From contig JASKMD010000008.1 in assembly GCA_030144725.1 (NCBI GenBank), forward strand, positions 12,674,160-12,738,159: a stretch of DNA of 64,000 bases, read 5' to 3'. The first letter of the stretch is position 1; every line of letters starts with the position of its first letter. The DNA is from Haematococcus lacustris. Taxonomy: Eukaryota; Chlorophyta; Chlorophyceae; Chlamydomonadales; Haematococcaceae. Below the pieces are notes generated by a model. The model was not told where the DNA came from. It was given only the letters and a program-made list of their open reading frames with translations, and made no database searches. Made by a program: the position numbers and the translations under genes. Positions 10,597 through 22,020 of this stretch are shown one piece after another.

Positions 10597-11110
10597 TAGC
10601 GTTTAAAGACTCATTTACGGCTCATTTAGGAGGCCATAATAGGGGGTGAGGGGTGTTTAAGGTGCGCTTTTCGCTGTTTAAGGTGCACTTTTCGCTGTTT
10701 AAGAACCGTTTCAAAATTCAAACATGCGTGTTTAAGAGACATTGCACCAGCAAAAGCTCTCTAATCCTTACGCCTGATCTGCATAAACAAAGCATGCTGC
10801 AACAACTGAATCTGCGCTTATAGCTATAGCAGTTGCATCTGGGCTTGCATGCTAAATCCTCGCCCTGTCAGTCCTAACAGCTCAGAAAACAGCCCCACCA
10901 CACACGCACTCGCACTCGCACACGCACACACGCACACGCACTCACACACACAACCCTTGCACACACGCGCCACACACGCACACACTCACCAAGCACACAC
11001 ACACACACGCACGCACACACACGCACACACGCACACAAACACACACACATGCACCATGCACACACACGCGCACGCGCACACACACTCAGCACACGCAGCA
11101 CACGCACACA
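10597..11110. repeat. Direct duplicate, copy B
   Basis: This is the second copy of the segment at 8985-9470, offset by about 1.6 kb, with an extra CACTCGCACTCGCACACG insertion at about 10898. It ends abruptly at a partial foldback element. Confidence 0.85.
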
Positions 11111-11296
11111 ACCCAACTACTGTTACGCGCTCGGACCTCGGCCTCGCGTCTTTAGGCGGGCTTAACACTCCATGTTTGCCAACTATCTACTACATAACGA
11201 CAAAACCGCCAGTGCTAAAGTTTTTAAACACGCGAGGCCGAGCACCGGCGCTAAACAGCTCGAGACCGAAGCCAGCGGCCGCGGAGCGTAGCGACA
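11111..11296. mobile_element. Foldback fragment 4
   Basis: Sequence 11120-11192 repeats the right arm of element 3 (10509-10577). It is followed by a different arm (CTAAAGTTTTTAAACACGCG) leading to the GGAGCGTAGCGAC core, where the element stops. It looks like a chimeric or truncated copy. Confidence 0.6.
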
Positions 11297-11540
11297 TACA
11301 TCTGTACAATGCCCAAACCCACCATCTGCACAGATAGGAAACCGCTATCTGTACAGACGGCTAGCTAACATCTGTACAAATGCCCAAACCCACCATCTGT
11401 TAGATAGCAAGCCGCTATTTGTACAGATGGCTAGCTAGCATCTGTACAGATGCCCAAACCCACCATCTGCACAGATAGCAAGCCACTATCTGTACAGATA
11501 GCTAGATACATCTATACAGATGCCCAAACCCACCATCTGT
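11297..11540. repeat. Tandem repeat of about 70 bp, four copies
   Basis: Each unit contains ATGCCCAAACCCACCATCTG with variants of the palindrome CATCTGTACAGATG. Units start near 11297, 11369, 11438 and 11508. CTGTACAGATG also occurs at about 6468-6478, left of foldback 1. Confidence 0.8.
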
Positions 11541-12205
11541 ACAGACGCTAAAGTAAGAATCTGTTTTTAAGTACCATGCAAGCCGCATGCATACTACGCC
11601 CAATCCTCAAAGGAGCCACGATCAGCTACGAGTAGCCTCACAACTAGGTTTAGACTCGCGACTTGACGAACTAGCCCCCCCTCCTGGCCACCATAAAACT
11701 CCGCCTCGCAGCCATCCGCGACCAGTCACAAATAGGAGGCGCGACTAGGAGGTAGAAGGATCAACAAGCATGAACAAGCCGTAGCTAGGAGGCGCGGCGA
11801 TAAACACTCGGATCGGAGCAGCAAGGGAAGCGCAGAGCGGTGGAGCGGCTAAGCACTCGGAGCACTTAGGAGGTGCAACCTTGAGGTGCGGATAGGAGGT
11901 GCAACCGTTAGGTGCGGATAAGCACTCGGAACAGTGAGGAGCACTCGGAGCAGTGAGGATGTTCAGCATGTCTTGTCTTGTTGTCAAACACTTCAAGTGC
12001 TCAACAACAACTACAACTACATGGCATGACTCAAAGCAACAGGTGTGTGGCATAAGCATAGGCTTGCCATGCTTGCCAGCAGTGTGGCAACAGCCTTGAC
12101 CATGCGCATCACATGTGTAGTATGCTTGGTGATTGCAGGCAAGGCTGCAACGGCGCAGATCAGCAGCCAGAAGCAGCGAGGCCCAGCGAGGCCCAACCCA
12201 GCGAG
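11541..12205. other. No gene seen
   Basis: The sequence has short imperfect repeats (GGAGGTGCAACC, CACTCGGA) near 11760-11960. No exon or RNA gene was recognised. Confidence 0.5.
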
Positions 12206-13009
12206 GCCCAGCCCAGCCCAGCCCAGCCCAGCCCAGCCCAGCCCAGCCCAGCCCAGCCCAGCCCAGCCCAGCCCAGCCCAGCCCAGCCCAGCCCAGCCCA
12301 GCCCAGCCCAGCCCAGCCCAGCCCAGCCCAGCCCAGCCCAGCCCAGCCCAGCCCAGCCCAGCCCAGCCCAGCCCAGCCCAGCCCAGCCCAGCCCAGCCCA
12401 GCCCAGCCCAGCCCAGCCCAGCCCAGCCCAGCCCAGCCCAGCCCAGCCCAGCCCAGCCCAGCCCAGCCCAGCCCAGCCCAGCCCAGCCCAGCCCAGCCCA
12501 GCCCAGCCCAGCCCAGCCCAGCCCAGCCCAGCCCAGCCCAGCCCAGCCCAGCCCAGCCCAGCCCAGCCCAGCCCAGCCCAGCCCAGCCCAGCCCAGCCCA
12601 GCCCAGCCCAGCCCAGCCCAGCCCAGCCCAGCCCAGCCCAGCCCAGCCCAGCCCAGCCCAGCCCAGCCCAGCCCAGCCCAGCCCAGCCCAGCCCAGCCCA
12701 GCCCAGCCCAGCCCAGCCCAGCCCAGCCCAGCCCAGCCCAGCCCAGCCCAGCCCAGCCCAGCCCAGCCCAGCCCAGCCCAGCCCAGCCCAGCCCAGCCCA
12801 GCCCAGCCCAGCCCAGCCCAGCCCAGCCCAGCCCAGCCCAGCCCAGCCCAGCCCAGCCCAGCCCAGCCCAGCCCAGCCCAGCCCAGCCCAGCCCAGCCCA
12901 GCCCAGCCCAGCCCAGCCCAGCCCAGCCCAGCCCAGCCCAGCCCAGCCCAGCCCAGCCCAGCCCAGCCCAGCCCAGCCCAGCCCAGCCCAGCCCAGCCCA
13001 GCCCAGCCC
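12206..13009. repeat. Pure pentanucleotide array (GCCCA)n, about 160 copies
   Basis: Every line from 12211 to 13005 is an exact run of GCCCA. The complementary strand is a run of GGGCT, so it has GGG tracts two bases apart and can fold as G-quadruplex. With a 5-bp unit, all three frames of a strand encode the same pentapeptide. The very long open frames here therefore say nothing about coding. Confidence 0.98.
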
Positions 13010-14080
13010 CTGCACTCGTCCCTGCACTCGTCCCTGCACTCGTCCCTGCACTCGTCCCTGCACTCGTCCCTGCACTCGTCCCTGCACTCGTCCCTGCACT
13101 CGTCCCTGCACTCGTCCCTGCACTCATCCCTGCACTCATCCCTGCACTCGTCCCTGCACTCGTCCCTGCACTCGTCCCTGCACTCGTCCCTGCACTCATC
13201 CCTGCACTCGTCCCTGCACTCGTCCCTGCAATCGTCCCTGCAATCGCCCCTGCACTCGTCCCTGAATCCGTCCCTGCACTCGTCCCTGCACTCGACCCTG
13301 CACTCGTCCCTGCGCCCGTCATCCTTGCACTCGTCCCTGCGCCCGTCGTCCCTGCACTCGTCCCTGCACTCGTCCCTGCACTCCAACCTGCACTCATCCC
13401 TACGCCCGTCATCCCTGCACTCGTCCCTGCGCCCATCTTCCCTGCACTCGTCCCTGCGCCCGTCATCCCTGCACTCGTCCCTGCATCCGTCCCTGCACTC
13501 GTCCCTGCACTCGTCCCTGCACTCGTCCCTGCGCCCGTCATCCCTGCACTCGTCCCTGCACCCGTCCCTGCACTCGTCCCTGCGCCCGTCATCCCTGCCC
13601 TCGTCCCTGCACTCGTCCCTGCTCTCGTCCCTGCGCCCGTCATCCCTGCACTCATCCCTGCACTCGTCCCTGCACTCGTCCCTGCATCCGTCCCTGCACT
13701 CATCCCTGCGCCGCCCTTAGTCCCTGCACTCGTCCCTGCGCCCGTCATCTCTGCACTCGTCCCTGCACTCATCCCTGCACTCGTCCCTGCGTCCCCAATC
13801 CATCCCTGCACTTGTCCCTGCGTCCCTGCATCCATCCCTGCGTCCATCCCTGCGCTCCACCTTCCATCCCTTCACTCGTCCCTGCGTCCCCAATCCATCC
13901 CTGCACTCGTCCCTGCGTCCCCAATCCATCCCTGCGTCCATCCCTGCGCTCCACCTTCCATCCCTGCATTCGTCCCTGCGTCTCCAGTTTATCCCTGCAC
14001 TCGTCCCTGCGTCCCCCCTTCCATCCCTGCATTCGTCCCTGCGCCCCCCCTCCATCCCTGCATCCGTCCCTGCGTGAACG
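13010..14080. repeat. 12-bp minisatellite, TCCCTGCACTCG and variants
   Basis: The array abuts the pentamer array without a spacer. The left half is nearly pure. Towards the right, units diverge into TCCCTGCGCCCGTCA and TCCCTGCGTCCCCAATCCA forms, so the array is youngest next to the pentamer block. Confidence 0.95.
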
Positions 14081-14240
14081 CCACGGGCCGCCCAGTCTCT
14101 GACTTTAACTTTTTTGACCTGATTACTTTTGGGATGGATTCATTACATTACATTACAAGCTACCAACTGGTCAAGTTTCAGCCCATTTGGACAAGGTTGA
14201 CAGAAGCGCAGGGAAGAACGCAGGGACTAAATTGTAGGAG

Positions 14241-17200
14241 TGTGGCGGCTGGAGGTGCGTCAGTGGCACGTGGGGCGGTGGCGGTGGCGGGCTGTTCGCG
14301 ACCGCACGAGCCTTGTCGGGGCCCGTCCTTGCTCCGGGGCAGCTGGGCTGGACCGCAGGCTCATCCAACGTTGGCTGCACTGGCCACTGCGCTTGTGCAC
14401 ACGGGGAGGGTGGCTCAACCTGAGGCTCTTGCTCGCCAGTACCCTCAATGCCACGCCCCCCGGGTGCACCCACAGCAGGCTTAGGAGCATAGACCCAGCG
14501 TGGGATGGGAAGCGGCGGGAACGACAAGGGCGCAAGCAGCCAGCAGGAGGTCAACAGCTCGGGGTCGCAGGAGGTAGTATGTGTACAACCTGGCTCTGGC
14601 CCCTGGCATGCACCCTGGATGGCGCAGCTGAGTGAACATGGCTAGAAGCAAGGCCTGTGTCCTCCACCCGGGCCAGCTAACCATGTCTGGCAGTCTAGTC
14701 TACACAGCAGCTCCGCCCCAGCCATCGCTCCCGCCCCGGCACCGGCAGCAGCGGGCTACCGCAGGGTGGGGAGTGGCGGTAACGCCCTACCACCTGCTCA
14801 GTTGTGCCGTGCACGAGCTCCGCTGCAGGGCGTGGGCTCCCACTGTGGGCCAGCTGTCCAACAGTCCCTCTGAGTATTGCCATGCAGGGATGTTGGTGCT
14901 ACCAGCGTGCAACATCCCCCCCCCCCTTCTTGCATGCCAGGACAGTGGGTGACAGGCGAGCTGGGCCTTGGCGGCTGGAGGTGCGTCAGTGGCACGTGGG
15001 GCGGTGGCGGTGGCGGGCTGTACGCGACCGCACGAGCCTTGTCGGGGCCCGTCCTTGCTCCGGGGCAGCTGGGCTGGACCGCAGGCTCATCCAACGTTGG
15101 CTGCACTGGCCACTGCGCTTGTGCACACGGGGAGGGTGGCTCAACCTGAAGCTCTTGCTCGCCAGTACCCTCAATGCCACGCCCCCCGGGTGCACCCACA
15201 GCAGGCTTAGGAGCATAGACCCAGCGTGGGATGGGAAGCGGCGGGAACGACAAGGGCGCAAGCAGCCAGCAGGAGGTCAACAGCTCGGGGTCGCAGGAGG
15301 TAGTATGTGTACAACCTGGCTCTGGCCCCTGGCATGCACCCTGGATGGCGCAGCTGAGTGAACAGGGCTAGGAGCAAGGCCTGTGCCCTCCACCCGGGCC
15401 AGCTAACCAGGTCTGGCAGTCTAGTCTACACAGCAGCTCCGCCCCAGCCATCGCTCCCGCCCCGGCACCGGCAGCAGCGGGCTACCGCAGGGTGGGGAGT
15501 GGCGGTGACGCCCTACCACCTGCTCAGTTGTGCCGTGCACGAGCTCCGCTGCATGGCGTGGGCTCCCACTGTGGGCCAGCTGTCCAAAAGTATCTCTGAG
15601 TATTGCCATGCAGGGATGTTGGTGCTACCAGCGTGCAACATCCCCCCCCCCTCTTCTTGCATGCCAGGGCTGTGGGTGACAGGCGAGCTGGGCCTTGGCG
15701 GCTGGAGGTGCGTCAGTGGCACGTGGGGCGGTGGCGGGTGGCGGGCTGTACGCGACCGCATGAGCCTTGTCGGGGCCCGTCCTGGCTCCGGGGCAGCTGG
15801 GCTGGACCGCAGGCTCATCCAACGTTGGCTGCACTGGCCACTGCGCTTGTGCACACGGGGAGGGTGGCTCAACCTCAGGCTTTTGCTCGCCAGTACCCTC
15901 AATGCCACGCCCCCCGGGTGCACCCACAGCAGGCTTAGGAGCATAGACCCAGCGTGGGATGGGAAGCGGCGGGAACGACAAGGGCGCAAGCAGCCAGCAG
16001 GAGGTCAACAGCTCGGGGTCGCAGGAGGTAGTATGTGTACAACCTGGCTCTGGCCCCTGGCATGCACCCTGGATGGCGCAGCTGAGTGAACAGTTCTAGG
16101 AGCAAGGCCTGTGCCCTCCACCCGGGCCAGCTAACCAGGTCTGGCAATCTAGTCTACACAGCAGCTCCGCCCCAGCCATCGCTCCCGCCCCAGCACCGGC
16201 AGCAGCGGGCTACCGCAGGGTGGGGAGTGGCGGTAACGCCCTACCACCTGCTCAGTTGTGCCGTGCACGAGCTCCGCTGCAGGGCGTGGGCTCCCACTGT
16301 GGGCCAGCTGTCCAACAGTCCCTCTGAGTATTGCCATGCAGGGATGTTGGTGCTACCAGCGTGCAACATCCCCCCCCCCCCCTTCTTGCATGCCAGGAGA
16401 GTGGGTGACAGGCGAGCTGGGCCTTGGCGGCTGGAGGTGCGTCAGTGGCACGTGGGGCGGTGGCGGTGGCGGGCTGTACGCGACCGCATGAGCCTTGTCG
16501 GGGCCCGTCCTGGCTCCGGGGCAGGTGGGCTGGACCGCAGGCTCATCCAACGTTGGCTGCACTGGCCACTGCGCTTGTGCACACGGGGAGGGTGGCTCAA
16601 CCTCAGGCTTTTGCTCGCCAGTACCCTCAATGCCACGCCCCCCGGGTGCACCCACAGCAGGCTTAGGAGCATAGACCCAGCGTGGGATGGGAAGCGGCGG
16701 GAACGACAAGGGCGCAAGCAGCCAGCAGGAGGTCAACAGCTCGGGGTCGCAGGAGGTAGTATGTGTACAACCTGGCTCTGGCCCCTGGCATGCACCCTGG
16801 ATGGCGCAGCTGAGTGAACAGGGCTAGGAGCAAGGCCTGAGCCCTCCACCCGGGCCAGCTAACCATGTCTGGCAGTCTAGTCTACACAGCAGCTCCGCCC
16901 CAGCCATCGCTCCCGCCCCGGCACCGGCAGCAGCGGGCTACCGCAGGGTGGGGAGTGGCGGTAACGCCCTACCACCTGCTCAGTTGTGCCGTGCACGAGC
17001 TCCGCTGCAGGGCGTGGGCTCCCACTGTGGGCCAGCTGTCCAAAAGTATCTCTGAGTATTGCCATGCAGGGATGTTGGTGCTACCAGCGTGCAACATCCC
17101 CCCCCCCCTTCTTGCATGCCAGGAGAGTGGGTGACAGGCGAGCTGGGCCTTGGCGGCTGGAGGTGCGTCAGTGGCACGTGGGGCGGTGGCGGTGGCGGGC

Positions 17201-19310
17201 TGTACGCGACCGCATGAGCCTTGTCCGGGCCCGTCCTGGCTCCGGGGCAGGTGGGCTGGACCGCAGGCTCATCCAACGTTGGCTGCACTGGCCACTGCGC
17301 TTGTGCACACGGGGAGGGTGGCTCAACCTCAGGCTTTTGCTCGCCAGTACCCTCAATGCCACGCCCCCCGGGTGCACCCACAGCAGGCTTAGGAGCATAG
17401 ACCCAGCGTGGGATGGGAAGCGGCGGGAACGACAAGGGCGCAAGCAGCCAGCAGGAGGTCAACAGCTCGGGGTCGCAGGAGGTAGTATGTGTACAACCTG
17501 GCTCTGGCCCCTGGCATGCACCCTGGATGGCGCAGCTGAGTGAACATGGCTAGGAGCAAGGCCTGTGCCCTCCACCCGGGCCAGCTAACCATGTCTGGCA
17601 GTCTAGTCTACACAGCAGCTCCGCCCCAGCCATCGCTCCCGCCCCAGCACCGGCAGCAGCGGGCTACCGCAGGGTGGGGAGTGGCGGTAACGCCCTACCA
17701 CCTGCTCAGTTGTGCCGTGCACGAGCTCCGCTGCAGGGCGTGGGCTCCCACTGTGGGCCAGCTGTCCAACAGTCCCTCTGAGTATTGCCATGCAGGGATG
17801 TTGGTGCTACCAGCGTGCAACATCCCCCCCCCCCTTCTTGCATGCCAGGACAGTGGGTGACAGGCGAGCTGGGCCTTGGCGGCTGGAGGTGCGTCAGTGG
17901 CACGTGGGGCGGTGGCGGGTGGCGGGCTGTACGCGACCGCACGAGCCTTGTCGGGGCCCGTCCTTGCTCCGGGGCAGCTGGGCTGGACCGCAGGCTCATC
18001 CAACGTTGGCTGCACTGGCCACTGCGCTTGTGCACACGGGGAGGGTGGCTCAACCTGAGGCTCTTGCTCGCCAGTACCCTCAATGCCACGCCCCCCGGGT
18101 GCACCCACAGCAGGCTTAGGAGCATAGACCCAGCGTGGGATGGGAAGCGGCGGGAACGACAAGGGCGCAAGCAGCCAGCAGGAGGTCAACAGCTCGGGGT
18201 CGCAGGAGGTAGTATGTGTACAACCTGGCTCTGGCCCCTGGCATGCACCCTGGATGGCGCAGCTGAGTGAACAGGGCTAGGAGCAAGGCCTGGGCCCTCC
18301 ACCCGGGCCAGCTAACCAGGTCTGGCAATCTAGTCTACACAGCAGCTCCGCCCCAGCCATCGCTCCCGCCCCAGCACCGGCAGCAGCGGGCTACCGCAGG
18401 GTGGGGAGTGGCGGTAACGCCCTACCACCTGCTCAGTTGTGCCGTGCACGAGCTCCGCTGCAGGGCGTGGGCTCCCACTGTGGGCCAGCTGTCCAACAGT
18501 CCCTCTGAGTATTGCCATGCAGGGATGTTGGTGCTACCAGCGTGCAACATCCCCCCCCCCCCCTTCTTGCATGCCAGGAGAGTGGGTGACAGGCGAGCTG
18601 GGCCTTGGCGGCTGGAGGTGCGTCAGTGGCACGTGGGGCGGTGGCGGTGGCGGGCTGTACGCGACCGCATGAGCCTTGTCGGGGCCCGTCCCGGCTCCGG
18701 GGCAGGTGGGCTGGACCGCAGGCTCATCCAACGTTGGCTGCACTGGCCACTGCGCTTGTGCACACGGGGAGGGTGGCTCAACCTCAGGCTTTTGCTCGCC
18801 AGTACCCTCAATGCCACGCCCCCCGGGTGCACCCACAGCAGGCTTAGGAGCATAGACCCAGCGTGGGATGGGAAGCGGCGGGAACGACAAGGGCGCAAGC
18901 AGCCAGCAGGAGGTCAACAGCTCGGGGTCGCAGGAGGTAGTATGTGTACAACCTGGCTCTGGCCCCTGGCATGCACCCTGGATGGCGCAGCTGAGTGAAC
19001 AGTTCTAGGAGCAAGGCCTGTGCCCTCCACCCGGGCCAGCTAACCATGTCTGGCAGTCTAGTCTACACAGCAGCTCCGCCCCAGCCATCGCTCCCGCCCC
19101 GGCACCGGCAGCAGCGGGCTACCGCAGGGTGGGGAGTGGCGGTCACGCCCTACCACCTGCTCAATTGTGCCGTGCACGAGCTCCGCTGCAGGGCGTGGGC
19201 TCCCACTGTGGGCCAGCTGTCCAAAAGTATCTCTGAGTATTGCCATGCAGGGATGTTGGTGCTACCAGCGTGCAACACCCCCCCCCCCCTCTTCTTGCAT
19301 GCCAGGACTG
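14241..19310. repeat. 727-bp satellite array, about seven tandem copies
   Basis: Landmarks such as CAGCTGAGTGAACA recur at about 15352, 16080, 16807, 17534, 18262 and 18989, a period of 726-728 bp. Copies are nearly identical and differ mainly in a poly-C tract and scattered single bases. Each unit has long open frames on both strands (about 243 codons on plus, 127-160 on minus). The composition is GC-rich and no domain is recognisable. The minus-strand frame is Pro-rich and could once have been part of a retroelement ORF, but that is speculative. The array ends where LINE copy 1 is inserted. Confidence 0.93.
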
Positions 19311-22020
19311 TTTTTTTTTCATGTAGGAGCATTACAAGAGAGTGAGAATGACTAAAGAAAAGAAGAAAAGAAAGACTACAACAAACAAGGTTTCCCCATA
19401 CACGATCCCCAAGCACCCCACCCAAACACAGCGGTCCACACACCTCAAGCAAAGGTCCACACAACCCAAGCAACCCCCTCCCAAGGACAACGTCAAGACA
19501 CTCCCCCACACCAACGCCCTCCACCCTAGCTCACCTCCCCAGATCCTCCCCATACCCTCCCCACAAAACTACCCACACGAGCCTAAGCCCCGTCCCTCGA
19601 CCGGAAACCGAGAACCCTACCCCCAACGCTCAAACCAAGACCACTCAACCCCCCGTCCCCTAACACCCAGACAGCCCCCCGAAGCCTAGCCCACCCCACC
19701 CACCGAACGCCCTAAGCCCCCACCAGCAACCCTGAAGCTCAGGCTGGCTCGACGGGGAAGGGGACGGGCCACTGCAAGGAGAGGCGAACCACTAGCTCAC
19801 CCCCCCCCTGCGCCCTGCCCTCCCCATGCCTAGGCCTCCCTGCTGCCCTCTCCTCCTCCACTCCTCCTGCCCCAACCCTCCCCTCTGCCCCCTCCTGCCC
19901 TCCCCTCCGCTCCCTTTTGGGCTGCTTGGCAAACCAGCCCCCCGACGCCTCGGGCCACAACTGGTCGAAATGGGCAGCGTCCAGCTCCGGGTCCTTTCCC
20001 TTGAACCAGGTGGAGGGCACAGCGCCGCAGAGGCCCACGCGGATGTCCCTGCCCACCCGATGCCAGTCCCGCTTGACGGCCGTGGTGAGGGTGGAGATGA
20101 CCTCCTCCACGACCCGCCTCGCCACCTGCTGTGGTTGCAAGGCTGTAGCGGCTCTTGAGCTGCGGAGGCGCCACACTGCGCCCAGGTAGGCAACGCGCAG
20201 CCGCAGCCACAGCAGGCTGTCATGGGGCTGAAAGGGGGGGGCCTCGCCGCAGGTGGGGCGCCCACTGAGGAGCAGCATGGCGTCGCCTGAGGGGGGGCGG
20301 GTGCCTGTGAGGCGGCCGTACACGTCCAGCACCCACTCCCAGGCTGGGACCACGGCGGGGCAGGTCAGGAAGGCGTGGGTGAGGGTCTCCAAGTGCCCCG
20401 GCTGGCAGAAGCGGCAGGCGGAAGAGCCCGGGGCAGCCGTACCCTTGAGGATGTGGCCCCACAAGGCCCCCACCATGAGGCTGGCGTGAAGCACCCGCCA
20501 GGCCACGATGACATGCTCCCGACGGAGGGTGGGGTCTAGCAGCTCCTTCCACACCTTCGCACACGGCTGGCCCGCCTGAACACCCACAGCCAGATGGTCC
20601 ACGGTGTCGGCCCGGGGGGCGGGCTGAGCAACTGGCTGCCTGCCCCCACGCCGCTGCTGGGCCTCCAACTGCCGCTCAGCCTGCTGGGCCGCCCTCATCT
20701 GCGGCGAGGGTCGCTGGTGCGCCCTGGCGGAGGTGTCAAGCCAGCGAGGCGGTTGGCTGCCCTGCACCTCCTCGGGGAGCCGCTCCTCCACATCCCTGCC
20801 CTGCTGCTCCCGCTCCCCCGCTGCCCCCTGGCCTGCTACCTGCTGCACGCTGGCCTCCCACTTGAGCTCCAGCTCCCTCAGGGCCCCATCAGCCACCGCT
20901 GCCACCTCCGGTTCCCCCGCTGCCCGGGGGGGGCGCACACCCCACAGCGCTGGCCACAGGCCCCCACCTGGTGGGTAGGAGGGGTCGGCACTGACGCGCT
21001 GGAGCTGGTGGAGGCGCACCCTGGCATGCTTGACAGAGAAGTCCAGGAAGGTGGTGGTGCCCATGCCCCACACCTGAGGGTCCAGCTGCAGGTGAGCCCA
21101 GGGACCCTAGAGCCACTCCTCCTTAGGCCAGGTGCCAGGCCCCTCGTCAGCTGGGTCGGCAGCCTGCCCTCCCGCCCCGCCCCCTGCTCCCCTACGCCCT
21201 CCACCTCCTCCACGCCCTCGCCCCCTGCCCCCGCCCCGCCCCCTTGCCCGCCCCCCTCCCCTGCCAACCGCCCTGGCTCCTCCTTGCTCCTGCCCTTGAA
21301 TCAGGCGGCCAAACCTGGGCGCTGAATGGCTAATCCTGGCTTGCCCCCGCGCGGGCTACGCGTGTGTAGAGGAGGGTGGGTGGGCTGGGAAGGGGAGGCG
21401 GACCGGGCAAAGGGGGTGGGCCGGGGATAGGGGCTGGAGTGGCCTCAATGCAGGCCAACTTGGCCCCCGGGCGGCGCAGGCGGACCCGAGGCTCACGGGA
21501 ATAGATGGCCAGCGGGGGTCGCAGGGGCAGAGGACCAAGCTGCTCGACCTCCTCCCCAGGCTGAGCTGCCTGCTCGGGCTGCTGCCGCTTAGGCACCCTC
21601 AACCTCCCCTCCCGGGGCCCTGCTGACTCAACTACAGGGCTATCACAGGAGGCCCCCAGCGAGCTGGCCAGGCTAGCAGAGGGGCTGAGCAACCCGTAGC
21701 GGCGCACGTGTGGGGACCCATGGCCAAGCTGCGCAGCACGCTGCCTGCCAGCTTGCTGGTGCCCTGCACGCCGAGCCTCCCTCTCCTCAGAGATGGAACC
21801 GGAAGAGGGAATGCCATTCCGGTGCCGGCTAGGCCCCCCTCTGACTGGCTGGGTAGCTGGCTGCGTGTTGCCTCGCCTCGACCTACACTGAGCCACCCGC
21901 TGCCGCTCCTCCCGCCTTGCCCTCCTGTCATCCGGGGAGGGGCGCGGAGGTGCCCTCGCGGCGGTGTCAAGCCAGCAGGGAGGCTGACTACCCTGAAGCT
22001 CACCGGGCCCAACCCGCACC
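19311..22020 (-). mobile_element. LINE copy 1, 5'-rearranged, inactive
   Basis: On the minus strand it ends in a poly(A) tail, seen as nine T at 19311-19319, preceded by a 3' UTR of about 420 bases. The ORF part (19739-21299) matches the C-terminal half of the copy at 35417 and includes the zinc-binding CRFCQPGHLETLTHAFLTC end domain. An in-frame TAG near 21108-21113 breaks it. At about 21299 homology to the third copy stops, and a different ORF follows (about 21330-22020). That ORF carries a second QGSQPPCWLDTAARA block related to one in the C-terminal part. The reverse transcriptase is missing, so this copy cannot move by itself. Confidence 0.8.

Noticed and set aside
11297..11540. CRISPR-like array
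   Set aside because: There are only four units, the spacers are not unique, and the genome is eukaryotic.
12045..14484. Very long open frames (up to about 780 codons) through the GCCCA and 12-bp arrays
   Set aside because: They exist in several frames on both strands because the repeat lacks stop codons. The peptides are pure repeats with no domain.
14220..19310. Repeated 243-codon and 127-codon ORFs in the satellite as a gene family
   Set aside because: Both strands are open in each copy, no domain is visible, and the repeat is strictly tandem, as expected of a satellite.
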